A DNA stretch of 64,000 nt from an uncultured Clostridia bacterium (GCA_934274515.1 CAKQTC010000010.1:20827-84826), one strand, 5' to 3'. Counted from the stretch's first letter, positions 7,410 through 16,658 are shown. The notes: generated from the sequence alone by a model not told the origin. Numbers and translations are program-made.

Positions 7410-8219
7410 ATGAAAAAGAGAATTACGAAGGTATTGATTTGCGTAATGGCTGCGGTTGCGGTAATCGGGGCGTGTATCGGGTTTGTCGGATGCAAAGAAA
7501 CCAAGACGTTGACCGTAGGGTATACGATGTATCCGCCGATGAACTATGAGGATTCCGACGGTAAACTTATCGGGTTTGACACGGAACTTGCCACCAAAGT
7601 TTTTGAAGAACTCGGCTACAAAGTGATTTTCAAAGAAATCGAATGGAACAAGAAATACACCGAACTCAACGCAGGGTCTGTCGATTGTCTTTGGAACGGG
7701 TTTACTTCAAACGGTAGTGACAACGGCACGCCGAGAGCGGAACTTGTAGATTTTAGTTACAACTATATGAAGAACTATCAAGCGGTTGTTGTAAAAGCGA
7801 GCGAGATTGATAAATACACCGACAAGAACACGTCTTTTGCCGGGAAGAAAGGATACGTTGAAAAGAACAGTGCGGGGCAGGAATATGCGGCGGCGTTTGT
7901 CGGAGCGATTGTGGGCGAAGCGACCACGCAAATGAATGCGGTAATGCAGGTCAAATCGAAAGCGGCGGATTTTGCGGTTGTCGATTATCTGCTCGCAAAC
8001 AGCATAGTCGGGAAAGGCGATTACAGCGACCTTGCGTTCGTTGAAAATCTCAATTCGGACATCGAATACTACGCTATCGGGTTCAAGAAAGGCAGCGAAC
8101 TTACCGGGAAAGTAAACGCGTTGCTCGAAAAGTATGCGAAAGACGGTTCTCTTGCCGAACTTGCCGCAAAATATAAACTTTCAAATGCGATAATCCTTGA
8201 TTATTCTTCGCAAAAATAA
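7410..8219 (+). CDS. Amino-acid ABC transporter substrate-binding lipoprotein
   Basis: A 269-residue family 3 solute-binding protein (SBP_bac_3). The N-terminus is a lipoprotein signal with two candidate lipidated cysteines, Cys22 (IGAC) and Cys28 (FVGC); the second leaves the usual mature start CKETKTLTVGY. Recognisable elements are TVGYTMYPPMNYED, LIGFDTELA and DCLWNGFTSNG, which form the ligand pocket of polar amino-acid and cystine binding proteins. The protein should sit on the outer face of the membrane and deliver an amino acid to the permease encoded next. The missing Arg-rich specificity patterns do not allow a choice between Gln, Glu, Cys or His. First gene of a three-gene operon with a strong promoter and AGAAGGAGAG ribosome binding site. 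Confidence 0.93.
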   Translation: MKKRITKVLICVMAAVAVIGACIGFVGCKETKTLTVGYTMYPPMNYEDSDGKLIGFDTELATKVFEELGYKVIFKEIEWNKKYTELNAGSVDCLWNGFTSNGSDNGTPRAELVDFSYNYMKNYQAVVVKASEIDKYTDKNTSFAGKKGYVEKNSAGQEYAAAFVGAIVGEATTQMNAVMQVKSKAADFAVVDYLLANSIVGKGDYSDLAFVENLNSDIEYYAIGFKKGSELTGKVNALLEKYAKDGSLAELAAKYKLSNAIILDYSSQK

Positions 8220-8251
8220 TTCGAAAGACGAACAAACTTAGAAAGGAAACG

Positions 8252-8277
8252 GTCTGCGGAGCAATCGCTCCGCAGAC
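8252..8277 (+). promoter_or_regulatory. Intercistronic hairpin between binding protein and permease genes
   Basis: A perfect 11-base-pair stem with an AATC loop, not followed by a U tract. In binding-protein operons such a stem usually stabilises the upstream message or attenuates, giving more binding protein than permease. The only Shine-Dalgarno-like sequence (AAAGGA, 8242-8247) lies before the hairpin, and the permease ATG at 8292 is otherwise unsupported, so folding may bring the two closer. Confidence 0.6.
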
Positions 8278-8291
8278 AAAAGTATTTTAAT

Positions 8292-8984
8292 ATGAATTTT
8301 TTACAAGTAACTTTATATCTTCTCGACGGGTTCAAACTAACGTGTTTGTTGTTTGCCTGTACCTTAGTAATAAGTCTGCCGCTCGGTTTGCTTATCTCGT
8401 TTTGTACGATGAGTAAAATAAAACCCGTAAGTTATATTTTCCGTGTAATAGTCTGGATTGTTCGCGGTATACCTCTAATGTTGCAAATTTTCATCATCTA
8501 TCTCGTTCCCGGATTTTTGTTGAATTTCAATCCTTTCGCAAAGGTCGATACGTTCTTCTTTTTGAACACGGGGATGAAAGACGCGGGGCGTTTTATTGCG
8601 GTCGTAATAGCGTTTTCGTTTAACTATGCGTGTTATTTTTCGGAAATATTCCGCGGCGGAATACAAAGTATCCCGAACGGGCAGTACGAGGCGTGCGCGG
8701 TGCTGGGGATGACGAAAAGAGAAACTTTTTTTCATATCGTTTTGCCGCAAGTAATCAAGCGCATAGTGCCGCCGATGAGTAACGAAGTAATAACGTTGGT
8801 CAAAGATACCGCGCTTTCTCGCGTGATTCTCGTTAGCGAACTAATTATGCAGGCGGAAAGACTTTTGTCGTACGCGCTTATATGGCCGCTGTTCTATTCT
8901 GGCGCGTTCTACCTTATTTTCGTAGGGGTACTTACGTTGCTTTTCAACTATATCGAGAAAAAACTCAGTTATTATAAGGTGTGA
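8292..8984 (+). CDS. Amino-acid ABC transporter permease (HisM/GlnP type)
   Basis: A 230-residue polar amino-acid permease with about five membrane helices. The characteristic cytoplasmic EAA loop is seen as [20 protein letters not shown] followed by VLPQ and then [16 protein letters not shown], which docks to the ATPase. The single permease gene implies a homodimeric channel. A segment around 75-100 ([18 protein letters not shown]) slightly lengthens the periplasm-side loop relative to short GlnP proteins. It ends one base before the ATPase ATG, so the two are translationally coupled. Confidence 0.93.
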   Translation: MNFLQVTLYLLDGFKLTCLLFACTLVISLPLGLLISFCTMSKIKPVSYIFRVIVWIVRGIPLMLQIFIIYLVPGFLLNFNPFAKVDTFFFLNTGMKDAGRFIAVVIAFSFNYACYFSEIFRGGIQSIPNGQYEACAVLGMTKRETFFHIVLPQVIKRIVPPMSNEVITLVKDTALSRVILVSELIMQAERLLSYALIWPLFYSGAFYLIFVGVLTLLFNYIEKKLSYYKV

Positions 8985-8985
8985 T

Positions 8986-9834
8986 ATGTCGCTGCTTGAA
9001 ATTAAAAATTTAACGAAAAAATTCGGAGAAACCGAAGTCCTTAAAGGAATAAGTCTTGAACTAAATCGCGGAGAAGTGATGTCGATAATCGGTTCGTCCG
9101 GGAGCGGAAAAACCACACTTCTGAGATGTCTAAACTATCTCGAAAACGCCGACGGCGGTAAAATATTCATAGACGGAGAATTATTTTTCGACGGCGACGA
9201 AGAAACAAAAAAACGTTCCGCCGAAGAAATAAGACAAAAAAGATTAAAACTCGGACTGGTCTTTCAGTCGTTTAACCTGTTTCCGCATTACAACGTTTTG
9301 AAAAACGTAACAATCGCGCCTATGTTGTTTTCAAAAGACAAACTTAAACGAGAAAAAGCAAAAATTAAAAAATGCGCGGACAAAAAACAAGCGAAAGCGG
9401 AGTACAAAAAACTTAAAGAGAGCGTCGCCGAGGAAATAGAGAAAGAGGCTATTGCGGTGCTTGAAAGAGTAGGTTTGGGTGACAAATTGAAGGCGTACCC
9501 GTGCGAATTGTCCGGTGGACAGCAGCAGAGAGTAGCGATTGCGAGAGCGCTTGTGATGAAACCCGCGATACTGTGTTTCGACGAGCCTACGAGCGCGCTC
9601 GACCCGGAACTTACGGGGGAAGTGTTGAAAGTAATAAAAGAACTTAAAGACGACGACAGAACGATGATAATCGTCACGCACGAAATGGGATTTGCAAAAA
9701 CGGTATCGGACAAAGTGGTTTTTATGTCTGACGGAGTAATCGAAGAAATCGGTACGCCCGAAGAAATTTTCGACAATCCGTTAAGTCCCGTCACGAGAGC
9801 GTTTTTGGCTAATTCGCTTGAATCGAAATTCTAA
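8986..9834 (+). CDS. Amino-acid ABC transporter ATP-binding protein (GlnQ type) with a charged insertion
   Basis: A 282-residue ABC ATPase: Walker A GSSGSGKT (36-43), Q-loop Gln94 in [10 protein letters not shown], signature LSGGQQQR (176-183), Walker B ILCFDEP (195-201) and H-loop His232. The motifs are complete, so it should power import through the preceding permease. GlnQ proteins are usually 240-250 residues; here about 35 extra residues, almost all Lys, Glu and Ala, lie between Q-loop and signature (about 116-152) and look like a long helix or coiled coil at the helical-domain edge that faces the permease. The preceding stop codon ends at 8984, one base before this ATG. Confidence 0.95.
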   Translation: MSLLEIKNLTKKFGETEVLKGISLELNRGEVMSIIGSSGSGKTTLLRCLNYLENADGGKIFIDGELFFDGDEETKKRSAEEIRQKRLKLGLVFQSFNLFPHYNVLKNVTIAPMLFSKDKLKREKAKIKKCADKKQAKAEYKKLKESVAEEIEKEAIAVLERVGLGDKLKAYPCELSGGQQQRVAIARALVMKPAILCFDEPTSALDPELTGEVLKVIKELKDDDRTMIIVTHEMGFAKTVSDKVVFMSDGVIEEIGTPEEIFDNPLSPVTRAFLANSLESKF

Positions 9835-9855
9835 AAAAATACGAAATATTCTTCC

Positions 9856-9899
9856 AATTAAAAAACCGCGTTTTTATATATAATCGCGGTTTTTTAATT
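9856..9899 (+). terminator. Bidirectional terminator between convergent operons
   Basis: A perfect 15-base inverted repeat (9856-9870 and 9885-9899) with a GC core CCGCG/CGCGG, a 14-base loop, and T runs on both strands. It ends the ABC operon on the plus strand and the HD/cca operon on the minus strand. The plus-strand open frame across 9898-10143 is not a gene. Confidence 0.9.
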
Positions 9900-9970
9900 G
9901 CCGAAGAAATATCAAGTAAAGGTAAAATGCGTCAAACTATTATCGTTCGACAACGAAATAAATATCCGTA

Positions 9971-10579
9971 TTATTTTTGCGGCAGCGTTTCGTCGAGGTA
10001 GGACGCTTCGGTGTCGGAAAGGTGGAAAAGAAGCGCGTGCGGATATTTATAAAACGCGTCGCTCATCGCATAATCGCCGCCGATTACGCGTTTATCGAAA
10101 CCGCCCATATGCCAATTTATCGCAATCGCTTCTTCGCGAGTAAGGCGTATAAAACCGCTTATCATATAAACCGATTTTTCACCGTGTCCGTACGGGAGAG
10201 CGTCGTCGATGGTAAAATACGGACGTTTTTCCCATTCTCCGTTTTCGTTTTTAACGTTGCGGTAGTCGATTTTATAGTAGTTTACCTTACAAATATCGTG
10301 TAAAAGTGCGATAATAGCCGCGCTTTCAGGGCTGATTTTATCTTCCCATTCGCCGTCGTATTCGACGTTTAGATGTTGTAAAAATCGATAATACGTTTTC
10401 ACCGAATGTTCGCAAAGACCGCCTTCGAACGCCGAGTGGAAACGCGTGGACGCGGGAGCGGTAAAAAAATCCGACTTGTTTATCAGCCAATCGAGAAGTT
10501 TGTCCGCGCCGTCGCGAAAAATGTTTTCTTTGTAAATATTGATAAATTCCGATTTGTAATCCGTTATTCCGTAGTCCAT
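9971..10579 (-). CDS. HD-domain phosphohydrolase
   Basis: A 202-residue protein with an HD metal site: His58 (GLCEHSVKTYYRF), His94-Asp95 (ALLHDICKV) and Asp189. Further histidines occur in YGHGEKS (His132) and NWHMGG (His157), a pattern seen in HD proteins related to the YhaM 3'-5' exoribonuclease and other phosphohydrolases. The substrate cannot be named. Its start overlaps the end of the cca gene by 16 bases, so it is the last gene of the tilS-hpt-cca operon, which hints at a role in RNA or nucleotide metabolism. Transcription ends at the shared terminator 9856-9899. Confidence 0.85.
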   Translation of the reverse strand: MDYGITDYKSEFINIYKENIFRDGADKLLDWLINKSDFFTAPASTRFHSAFEGGLCEHSVKTYYRFLQHLNVEYDGEWEDKISPESAAIIALLHDICKVNYYKIDYRNVKNENGEWEKRPYFTIDDALPYGHGEKSVYMISGFIRLTREEAIAINWHMGGFDKRVIGGDYAMSDAFYKYPHALLFHLSDTEASYLDETLPQK

Positions 10580-11928
10580 TTTTGCCTCCGTGCGTAATTT
10601 TTTATGAAATCCAGTTGTTTTTCTTTCGTTGTGAGCGGAGAAGATGGCAAAACCCGTTCTTCTAGCAACGCGTTCAACGCTTCGCCACGCTTGTTTTCGG
10701 GCAAAGTCGGTATCATTATAAGGTCGTTGCCGTTTACAAGCAGTCCGCTTACCGAAAACGGTACGTTCTCTTCTTTCATTTTTTTAAGTTCCGCCGTAAT
10801 CGCGTCCGCGCTTTTAAGAGTATCGTGTTCCGCAAGTCCGCTTCCTTTGTAATCTGCGTATTTGAGTTTTACGAGTTTGTCCGCTATGTCCGCGTTATGC
10901 AAGAGAAAACGCCTCATCGTGCTTTGTTTGACGTCCGATTTTAAGTTGAACATATGGTTTTCCACAAGTCGCGCCGTTTCTTCCACAACCGCTGCGGGAT
11001 ACCGTAGTTCTGTCAATATCCGACGCGTCATCACGCCCCCTTGCTTGTCGTGACCGCGATAAAACCCCGTATGTATCATCATATAAGGTTTTGCTACGTC
11101 GTGCATAAGAGCGGCAAGTCGAACGTCCGCATCCGCGTATTTTACCGTGTGCAGTATATGTTCGAACACGTCGTATTTATGGAAGTCCGAACGTTGGTTC
11201 ATGCCTATGCCTCGACAAAGATCCGGCAAAATTCTTTCAAGTACGCCTATATCGTTAAGAAGTTCCAGACCGCGATAATGGGCGTCCTTAACACCGTAAA
11301 AGGTATCCGCAACAAGGATTTTGTCTAGTTCGTCGCGTATGCGTTCTTTGCTTATCTCGTCTATTAAGAACCGATTTTCCTTTGCCGCCGATAAAACTTC
11401 CGATAACGGGGTAAAGCCTAAACTCGCGGCAAAGCGCGCGAGCCGCATAAGGCGAAGACCGTCTTCGGAAAAAACCTGTTGCGGCGAGCGCGTAGAACGT
11501 AACGTTTTGTTTTTTAGGTCGGTCAGTCCGTTAAGCGGATCCACGACTTCGTCGCGTTTAATATCGTAATAGATTGCGTTTATCGTAAAGTCGCGACGAG
11601 ACGCGTCTACGGCGATATCGGTACAGTGCGTGACTTCGTGCGGACGGTGTCCGCCGACGTAACTGTCGAAACGAAACGACGTGTATTCATAACCGACGCC
11701 GTCGCGTTTTATGACAAGCGTAAGCAGTTTTTTGCTGCCGTCTTTGACTTCATAAGGGGAGGAAGATAAAATTCGTTTGACTTCTTCGGGTGGAAGCGCG
11801 CTCGTAATGTCGAGGTCGCACGGGCTAAACCCGAGCAAAGAATCGCGGACGTAACCGCCGACCGCATAAAGGGGGACGGGGAAAAGTTCTGCAAGTTCTT
11901 TTACCTTGGTATCGAACTTAATCTTCAT
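10564..11928 (-). CDS. cca: CCA tRNA nucleotidyltransferase with HD domain
   Basis: A 454-residue class II nucleotidyltransferase of the CCA-adding/poly(A) polymerase family. It carries the template motif GGYVRDSLLG (24-33) and the catalytic acidic pair DLD (38-40). TRRDFTINA and the EDGLRLMRLARFA helix (RNA and nucleotide binding) follow. A C-terminal HD domain shows AALMHDVAKP and later VENHMF. It should repair or add the 3' CCA end of tRNAs; the HD part may give 2',3'-phosphodiesterase activity. Both tRNAs at the right edge of the window encode CCA, so repair is the more likely main role here. It overlaps hpt by 11 bases and the HD protein by 16 bases. Confidence 0.92.
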   Translation of the reverse strand: MKIKFDTKVKELAELFPVPLYAVGGYVRDSLLGFSPCDLDITSALPPEEVKRILSSSPYEVKDGSKKLLTLVIKRDGVGYEYTSFRFDSYVGGHRPHEVTHCTDIAVDASRRDFTINAIYYDIKRDEVVDPLNGLTDLKNKTLRSTRSPQQVFSEDGLRLMRLARFAASLGFTPLSEVLSAAKENRFLIDEISKERIRDELDKILVADTFYGVKDAHYRGLELLNDIGVLERILPDLCRGIGMNQRSDFHKYDVFEHILHTVKYADADVRLAALMHDVAKPYMMIHTGFYRGHDKQGGVMTRRILTELRYPAAVVEETARLVENHMFNLKSDVKQSTMRRFLLHNADIADKLVKLKYADYKGSGLAEHDTLKSADAITAELKKMKEENVPFSVSGLLVNGNDLIMIPTLPENKRGEALNALLEERVLPSSPLTTKEKQLDFIKNYARRQKWTTE

Positions 11929-12454
11929 AAATTTCCGGTTTTAACACTCCTATATTAGGATAGTTGCGATATTTTTGGTTGTAATCCAACCCGTAACCGA
12001 CAACGAATTCGTCGGGAACGGTAAACCCGACGTAGTCGCCTTCCATTTCGACTTTTCTTCTGGACGGTTTGTCGAGAAGAGTGCATATCTTGAATGATTT
12101 CGGACGACGTTCGAGCATAATGCGTTTCAGGTAGGCGAGAGTGGAACCCGTGTCCACAATGTCTTCGACGATAATTACGTTTTTTCCTTCGATAGGCATC
12201 GAGATATCGGTGTTGATACGAACCTCTCCGCTCGACTTCGTGCCTTTGTAACTGGAAACGGACATAAACTCTATATACGCCGATTGTTCGACGTGACGGG
12301 TCAAATCGCAAAGGAAGTAGCAACTTCCGCGAAGAATACCGACGAAAATAATTTCTTCTCCGGCATAATCGCGATTTATTTCCGCGGCGAGTTCTTTTAC
12401 TCTTTTTTCGATTTCTTCTTTGGTGAACAGTACTTTTGCAATGTCGTTTTTCAT
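11918..12454 (-). CDS. hpt: Hypoxanthine phosphoribosyltransferase
   Basis: A 178-residue phosphoribosyltransferase. The PRPP motif is VIIVEDIVDTGSTL (93-106) with Glu97, Asp98 and Asp101. The flexible loop region shows SSYKGTKSSGEV, and the C-terminal purine-binding segment has VPDEFVVGYGLDYN, characteristic of HPRT. It salvages hypoxanthine and probably guanine to IMP/GMP in the cytoplasm. It overlaps tilS by 4 bases (ATGA). The pairing tilS-hpt is a well-known conserved order in Gram-positive bacteria, usually followed by ftsH; here cca follows instead. Confidence 0.95.
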   Translation of the reverse strand: MKNDIAKVLFTKEEIEKRVKELAAEINRDYAGEEIIFVGILRGSCYFLCDLTRHVEQSAYIEFMSVSSYKGTKSSGEVRINTDISMPIEGKNVIIVEDIVDTGSTLAYLKRIMLERRPKSFKICTLLDKPSRRKVEMEGDYVGFTVPDEFVVGYGLDYNQKYRNYPNIGVLKPEIYED

Positions 12455-13722
12455 TTGGTTCGCTCCCTGATGATGTGAAGTATATTAACGGTATTTTCCG
12501 TAATTTTTACCGAATCGGCGGTTTCCACGCCGAAAATCGCATATATTTCGCTGTCTTTTGCCAAAACCAACAGCGCGTCTTTTTCGAGTTTTGACAATTT
12601 CAAATCGTTTAGATAATCGCTTAAAAGTTTTCTTTTTCCGTTTACGCGTTTGAAGACGTCGCCGTCTCTGCGCGTGCGTACGACGCACGCGTTCGGCAGC
12701 CTGTCGCCGTCAATCGACGCGCCTTTAAGAATACCGTTTCCCTTGCGAACGTAATAGCGGCTGCCGCCAAACGCGTAAACACCGTCCGCGCCGAAGGCTG
12801 CGGGCGGAAACGGTTCGGGGTTTCTCTCCGCTATTATTATCCCGTCGCCGTACTTGACGCAAATAAGGTTAAAGGGAAGATTAATGGACGTGTTGTTCGG
12901 TTTTTCCGCTAACGAACAAATAGATTCGACGTGTCGCGACTCAAAATCTTGAAGAAATCCGAGTTGTTTTATCGTGAGCATTAAAGAATACTTTTGTATG
13001 ATTTTAGGCAGCCCGAAAAAAGACTTTAAGTACGTTCCGTTTGATATTTTTTCCGCCTTCGGGCAAACGGACGACAGGTATTCGTCGGTTTCGAGAGCAT
13101 ATTCGGACAGTCGCGCTATTGCCGCAGCCGCGTCGGGGAACCGAGCGTTTATTAAGGGCATAAGTTCGTTTCTTATATAGTTACGGGTATAGTCGGAAGA
13201 AAGATTTGTTTCGTCGGTGACGAAAGGCACGGAATGCGCCGCGGCGTATTCCTCGATTTGTTTACGAGTGTAACGAATAAAAGGGCGAATAAAATCGTCG
13301 CGATCGGTTATTCCGCATAAACCGCGAATACCCGTGCCGCGAAAAATGCGCATAAGGACGGTTTCCGCATTGTCGTCGGCGTGATGAGCGAGCGCGATTT
13401 TGGCGACCGTGCCGGAAGAGAGCAGTTCGTCGAAAAACGCGTATCTTAGACGACGCGCGCACGTTTCTATGCTTTCGCCCGATAGACAGGAATTTATCGC
13501 GTCTACCGAACGCGTGACGAAAGGGATGTTGTTAAGTTTGCAGTAAGCGCGGACAAAATCCGTGTCGCGGAGAGAAGTTTCGCCGCGAATACCGTGTTCG
13601 ACGTTAATCGCAAGCACGTCTTGTTCGGCAAGACAGAACGCGTGTAGCAGGCACATACTGTCAATGCCGCCGCTCACGGCGACGCCTATTTTGCCTGCGT
13701 ATTTGTCAACGACTAATTCCAT
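12451..13722 (-). CDS. tilS: tRNA(Ile)-lysidine synthetase
   Basis: A 423-residue N-type ATP pyrophosphatase with the PP-loop SGGIDS (17-22) very near the N-terminus, ALAHHADDNAETVLMRIFRGTG in two parts (HADDNAET and the following helix) and GIRGLCGI, all typical of TilS. The C-terminal region contains the small TilS_C-type substrate domain (RRDGDVFKRVNGKRKLLSDY region). It converts C34 of the minor tRNA-Ile to lysidine so that it reads AUA. The start is fixed by an in-frame TAA four codons upstream. No clear Shine-Dalgarno sequence is visible. First gene of the operon with hpt, cca and the HD protein. Confidence 0.94.
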   Translation of the reverse strand: MELVVDKYAGKIGVAVSGGIDSMCLLHAFCLAEQDVLAINVEHGIRGETSLRDTDFVRAYCKLNNIPFVTRSVDAINSCLSGESIETCARRLRYAFFDELLSSGTVAKIALAHHADDNAETVLMRIFRGTGIRGLCGITDRDDFIRPFIRYTRKQIEEYAAAHSVPFVTDETNLSSDYTRNYIRNELMPLINARFPDAAAAIARLSEYALETDEYLSSVCPKAEKISNGTYLKSFFGLPKIIQKYSLMLTIKQLGFLQDFESRHVESICSLAEKPNNTSINLPFNLICVKYGDGIIIAERNPEPFPPAAFGADGVYAFGGSRYYVRKGNGILKGASIDGDRLPNACVVRTRRDGDVFKRVNGKRKLLSDYLNDLKLSKLEKDALLVLAKDSEIYAIFGVETADSVKITENTVNILHIIRERTK

Positions 13723-13784
13723 ACGACTATTTTACACTCAATCGGCGAAAATATCAATTATAATTAACGTATAATAACGGCGAT

Positions 13785-13817
13785 AAAAAAATAAAACGGT
13801 TCTTGTCGAACCGTTTT
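13785..13817 (-). terminator. Terminator of the alcohol dehydrogenase gene
   Basis: On the minus strand AAAACGGTTC and GAACCGTTTT form a perfect 10-base-pair stem (13793-13802 with 13808-13817) followed by TTTTATTTTTTT-like sequence. It lies 23 bases after the dehydrogenase stop and before tilS. Confidence 0.88.
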
Positions 13818-13839
13818 ACTCGTTTGTCAAACGAAAAAA

Positions 13840-15057
13840 TTATTTTGTTTCTTCTTCTTGCGGAGCCATAATTTCGTGGTACATCGCGGTCATCTCTTCT
13901 TTGCCCATAAATTTCGGTACGGGGTAGAGAGGATTCGCTTCTTTAAGAGAACGCGCGACCATCGTCGGGATGTCTTCTTCTTTGATACCCTTGATTTGAG
14001 TCGGGATTTGCATATACTCGTTCATCTCTTTTACGGCGCGGATAAACGCTTTTGCTTTCGCTTCGTCGCTTGCACCCTTAATGCCCACCGCGTTGGCGAG
14101 TTCGGAAAGGGGACGATAGACGGTTTCGCCGTAGTAGTCGAGCAGATGAGGAAGAATAACCGCGTTTGCCAAACCGTGCGGCACGCCGTACATTCCGCCC
14201 AGCGTGTGAGCGATGGAGTGGACGTAACCGACGTAAGAGCGAGTAAACGCTTCGCCGGCAAAGAACGACGCCCATTGCATGTTTTTGCGCTTTTTAAGGT
14301 CGGAACCGTCGTCGTAAACGTCTTTTAGGTTCTCGAAAATAAGTTTCGTCGCTTTTACGCACCAAGCGCGAGTTTGGTCGGTCGTGCTTTTGCCGATATA
14401 GGCTTCGACGGCGTGAGTGAGCGCGTCCATACCCGTGGTAGACGTGATGTGTTTAGGCAAACCGAGGGTAAGCGACGGGTCGAGAACGGCGTATTTAGGA
14501 ATAAGCACGGGGTCGTTGATAGGATATTTTTCGTGAGTTTCGGGGTTGGAAACAACAGCCGCTACCGTCGCTTCGCTGCCCGTTCCGCTCGTGGTGGGTA
14601 TAGCGAAAATCGTAGGAAGTTTTTTGCGAACTTTGAGGGTACCTTTCATTTGCGGAATGGTTTTGTTGGGTCTGGCGACTCTGCAACCGACGCCTTTTGC
14701 GCAATCCATAGGCGAACCGCCGCCGAAAGCGATGATGCCCTCGCACGCGTTTTCATTATACATAGCGTACGCGTCTTCGATGTTTGTAATAGTCGGGTTC
14801 GGAACGGTTTTGTCGAAAACGCAATACTTAACGTTTTTATCTTCCAAACCTTGTTTAAGTCCGTCGATTAAATGGAGTTTGTTGTGAAGAACGTCATCGG
14901 TTACGATAAGGACGGAACCTAATCCTTCTTTAACGACGGCGTCGGGGAGTTTGTCAAGACCGTTTATAATGGTCGGTTCGCGGAAGTTGAGAATTTTCAT
15001 TCCGATACGCATTCCCGCTTGGTAAACTCTGCAATAGCCTTTTTCAAAAATATTCAT
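13840..15057 (-). CDS. Iron-containing (group III) alcohol dehydrogenase
   Basis: A 405-residue Fe-ADH. The NAD(P) region carries FGGGSPMDCAKG (111-122) and IPTTSGTGSEAT (153-164). The metal ligands are Asp211 and His215 (GMDALTHAVEAY), His280 (YVHSIAH) and His294 (GVPHGLANA), all present. Such enzymes interconvert aldehydes and alcohols, for example in fermentation to ethanol, butanol or propanediol; the substrate is not set by motif. A strong ribosome binding site (GGAGGT) precedes the ATG by 5 bases. It appears monocistronic, with its own promoter and terminator. Confidence 0.95.
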   Translation of the reverse strand: MNIFEKGYCRVYQAGMRIGMKILNFREPTIINGLDKLPDAVVKEGLGSVLIVTDDVLHNKLHLIDGLKQGLEDKNVKYCVFDKTVPNPTITNIEDAYAMYNENACEGIIAFGGGSPMDCAKGVGCRVARPNKTIPQMKGTLKVRKKLPTIFAIPTTSGTGSEATVAAVVSNPETHEKYPINDPVLIPKYAVLDPSLTLGLPKHITSTTGMDALTHAVEAYIGKSTTDQTRAWCVKATKLIFENLKDVYDDGSDLKKRKNMQWASFFAGEAFTRSYVGYVHSIAHTLGGMYGVPHGLANAVILPHLLDYYGETVYRPLSELANAVGIKGASDEAKAKAFIRAVKEMNEYMQIPTQIKGIKEEDIPTMVARSLKEANPLYPVPKFMGKEEMTAMYHEIMAPQEEETK

Positions 15058-15101
15058 TAAGACCTCCGAATTTTATAAAAAATTTCTATTTTTATTAATA
15101 A

Positions 15102-15130
15102 ATGGTAGCACTATTTGCCGACTTTTGCAA
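15102..15130 (-). promoter_or_regulatory. Possible promoter of the alcohol dehydrogenase gene
   Basis: On the minus strand TTGCAA (plus 15125-15130) and TACCAT (plus 15102-15107) are 17 bases apart, with TGC just before the -10 (extended -10). It lies 45 bases before the start codon. Confidence 0.5.
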
Positions 15131-15163
15131 TTATTTTTTAACAAGTAAAATCAAAAACGTCGG

Positions 15164-16654
15164 TTACATCCCTTTTTTTCTCAAAAAGCGAATTCGTCGG
15201 TTGACGACGCAGATGGCAACCGCAAAAACAACGCAAGCAATTCCGAGCGGAATCGATAAAAAAGCAAAGAAGTAAACGCTGCCCCGAAAAGCAAAATTTA
15301 TACCGAAAATCGGCAAAACCGAATAAGCGGAAAATTTAAGTAAACGCAGTTTTTTATATTGTCGAATAAATATCAAAACAAGAACTATAAGCAAAAAAGC
15401 AAGTAGTAAGCAAACAATCGCATACGGCGTTTCGTCCTTGTCTTTCCATAAAATGAAAACAGTGTTTTCCGTCCCGACGACGAACGAAGCGTAGCCGTCT
15501 TTTACCGTGCACGGAAGATAGGTAAGATGTCCGTTTTCATCGGCTAATGCAACCGTATAGTAACTCTTATAGTCAATTACGGGTACCCGAACTTCCATTT
15601 TAACGCTATCGGAGTTTGCAATTTCCACGGCGAAAGCGTCGTAAACGTATTGAAGGTCGAGCGGTTTTTCGTATCGGCGCGCGTAGTCGTATTTATCGAG
15701 AGAAGAAACGACGCTTTTTACACCCGGAATAAAGCCTTTTTCAAGAAAAATCTCGATACCGTTTTGTTGCGATTCTCGCGGATAAACTGTTATTTCGCGT
15801 GACGCGGAATCGAGAGAAAGTTCGTAATTATTTTGTGGTTTCGTAAAAGACGCGGTAAGCACGTATTTGCCCGAATTCGTGATATTTTCGCTCCCGTCGC
15901 CCGGCACGCCGCGGTCGTTTAACTTATGGTAAAGAACGGTTATTTGCGCGTCGGACGACGGGAGAAGTCCGTGCGCGGTAAAGGTAAATTTAAGCGTTTC
16001 TCCGCGGGTTAGGAGCGCGACGGACGGGAAGTCGGCACTTACCGTGACCGCGCGTTTAAGTACGTTTACCGTTCCTGTCGCGTCGGTGTAATAGTTTTCG
16101 TTGCGGCAAAAAGCGCGTAGAGAGTAAGTTCCTGCGTCGGACGAAACGAAGGGTTCGACGTAGAACCCGATGTCGCTTTCGACGTCGCCGAAAGCGGGGG
16201 AGGAAATCAGTTTGTATTCGGGTTCGGTCGGCGCGTCGCCGTAGAAACACACGAAAGAGCGAATTTTCGCCTTTATGAGTTTCGGGCGAATTTTAATCGT
16301 GACGGCGGCAGTTGCTTCCGCACCGTTTTCTTTTACGGTAACGACGTATTTTCCGCTGTCTGAAACCGTTTTAACTTTTATAAAAGGGGTTTTTACAGGG
16401 ATGAGTTTGTCGTTTTTAGTCCAAACGTATTCGGCTGTTTGGGAAAAGCCGACGATTGTCGGGGCGACGGTCCGCTCCCGTCCGTCGTAGGTAAAAATAT
16501 TTTCGGTAGGAAGAGAAATCGAGTATTCGGAAGGGGTTTCGGCATAAGCCGTCGGCGAGAGAAACGGCGAAAAGAAAACGGCGAGAAAGAAAACGCACGC
16601 GAACGCGGCGAGCGCGAATATCGATATTGCGATGCGACTGCGTGCAAAAGGCAT
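15164..16654 (-). CDS. Membrane-anchored surface protein with Ig/MBG-like repeats
   Basis: A 496-residue protein that I cannot assign to a named family. It starts with a signal peptide (about 1-38, ending TAYA). Several beta domains follow; motifs such as FTYDGRERTVAPTI, DSGKYVVTV and FYGDAPTEPEYKL with DAGTYSLRA are typical of the MBG/Ig-like modules of bacterial surface proteins. Near 408-430 and 455-485 are two hydrophobic helices, and the protein ends RRIRFLRKKGM, so the repeats face outwards and a short basic tail stays in the cytoplasm. It starts 4 bases after the HAD gene stop, so the two are co-transcribed. A role in surface attachment is possible but unproven. Confidence 0.75.
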   Translation of the reverse strand: MPFARSRIAISIFALAAFACVFFLAVFFSPFLSPTAYAETPSEYSISLPTENIFTYDGRERTVAPTIVGFSQTAEYVWTKNDKLIPVKTPFIKVKTVSDSGKYVVTVKENGAEATAAVTIKIRPKLIKAKIRSFVCFYGDAPTEPEYKLISSPAFGDVESDIGFYVEPFVSSDAGTYSLRAFCRNENYYTDATGTVNVLKRAVTVSADFPSVALLTRGETLKFTFTAHGLLPSSDAQITVLYHKLNDRGVPGDGSENITNSGKYVLTASFTKPQNNYELSLDSASREITVYPRESQQNGIEIFLEKGFIPGVKSVVSSLDKYDYARRYEKPLDLQYVYDAFAVEIANSDSVKMEVRVPVIDYKSYYTVALADENGHLTYLPCTVKDGYASFVVGTENTVFILWKDKDETPYAIVCLLLAFLLIVLVLIFIRQYKKLRLLKFSAYSVLPIFGINFAFRGSVYFFAFLSIPLGIACVVFAVAICVVNRRIRFLRKKGM

Positions 16655-16658
16655 AGGC

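Noticed and set aside
9898..10143. Plus-strand frame of 81 residues after the ABC operon
   Set aside because: It starts on the edge of the bidirectional terminator and overlaps the antisense HD-domain gene.
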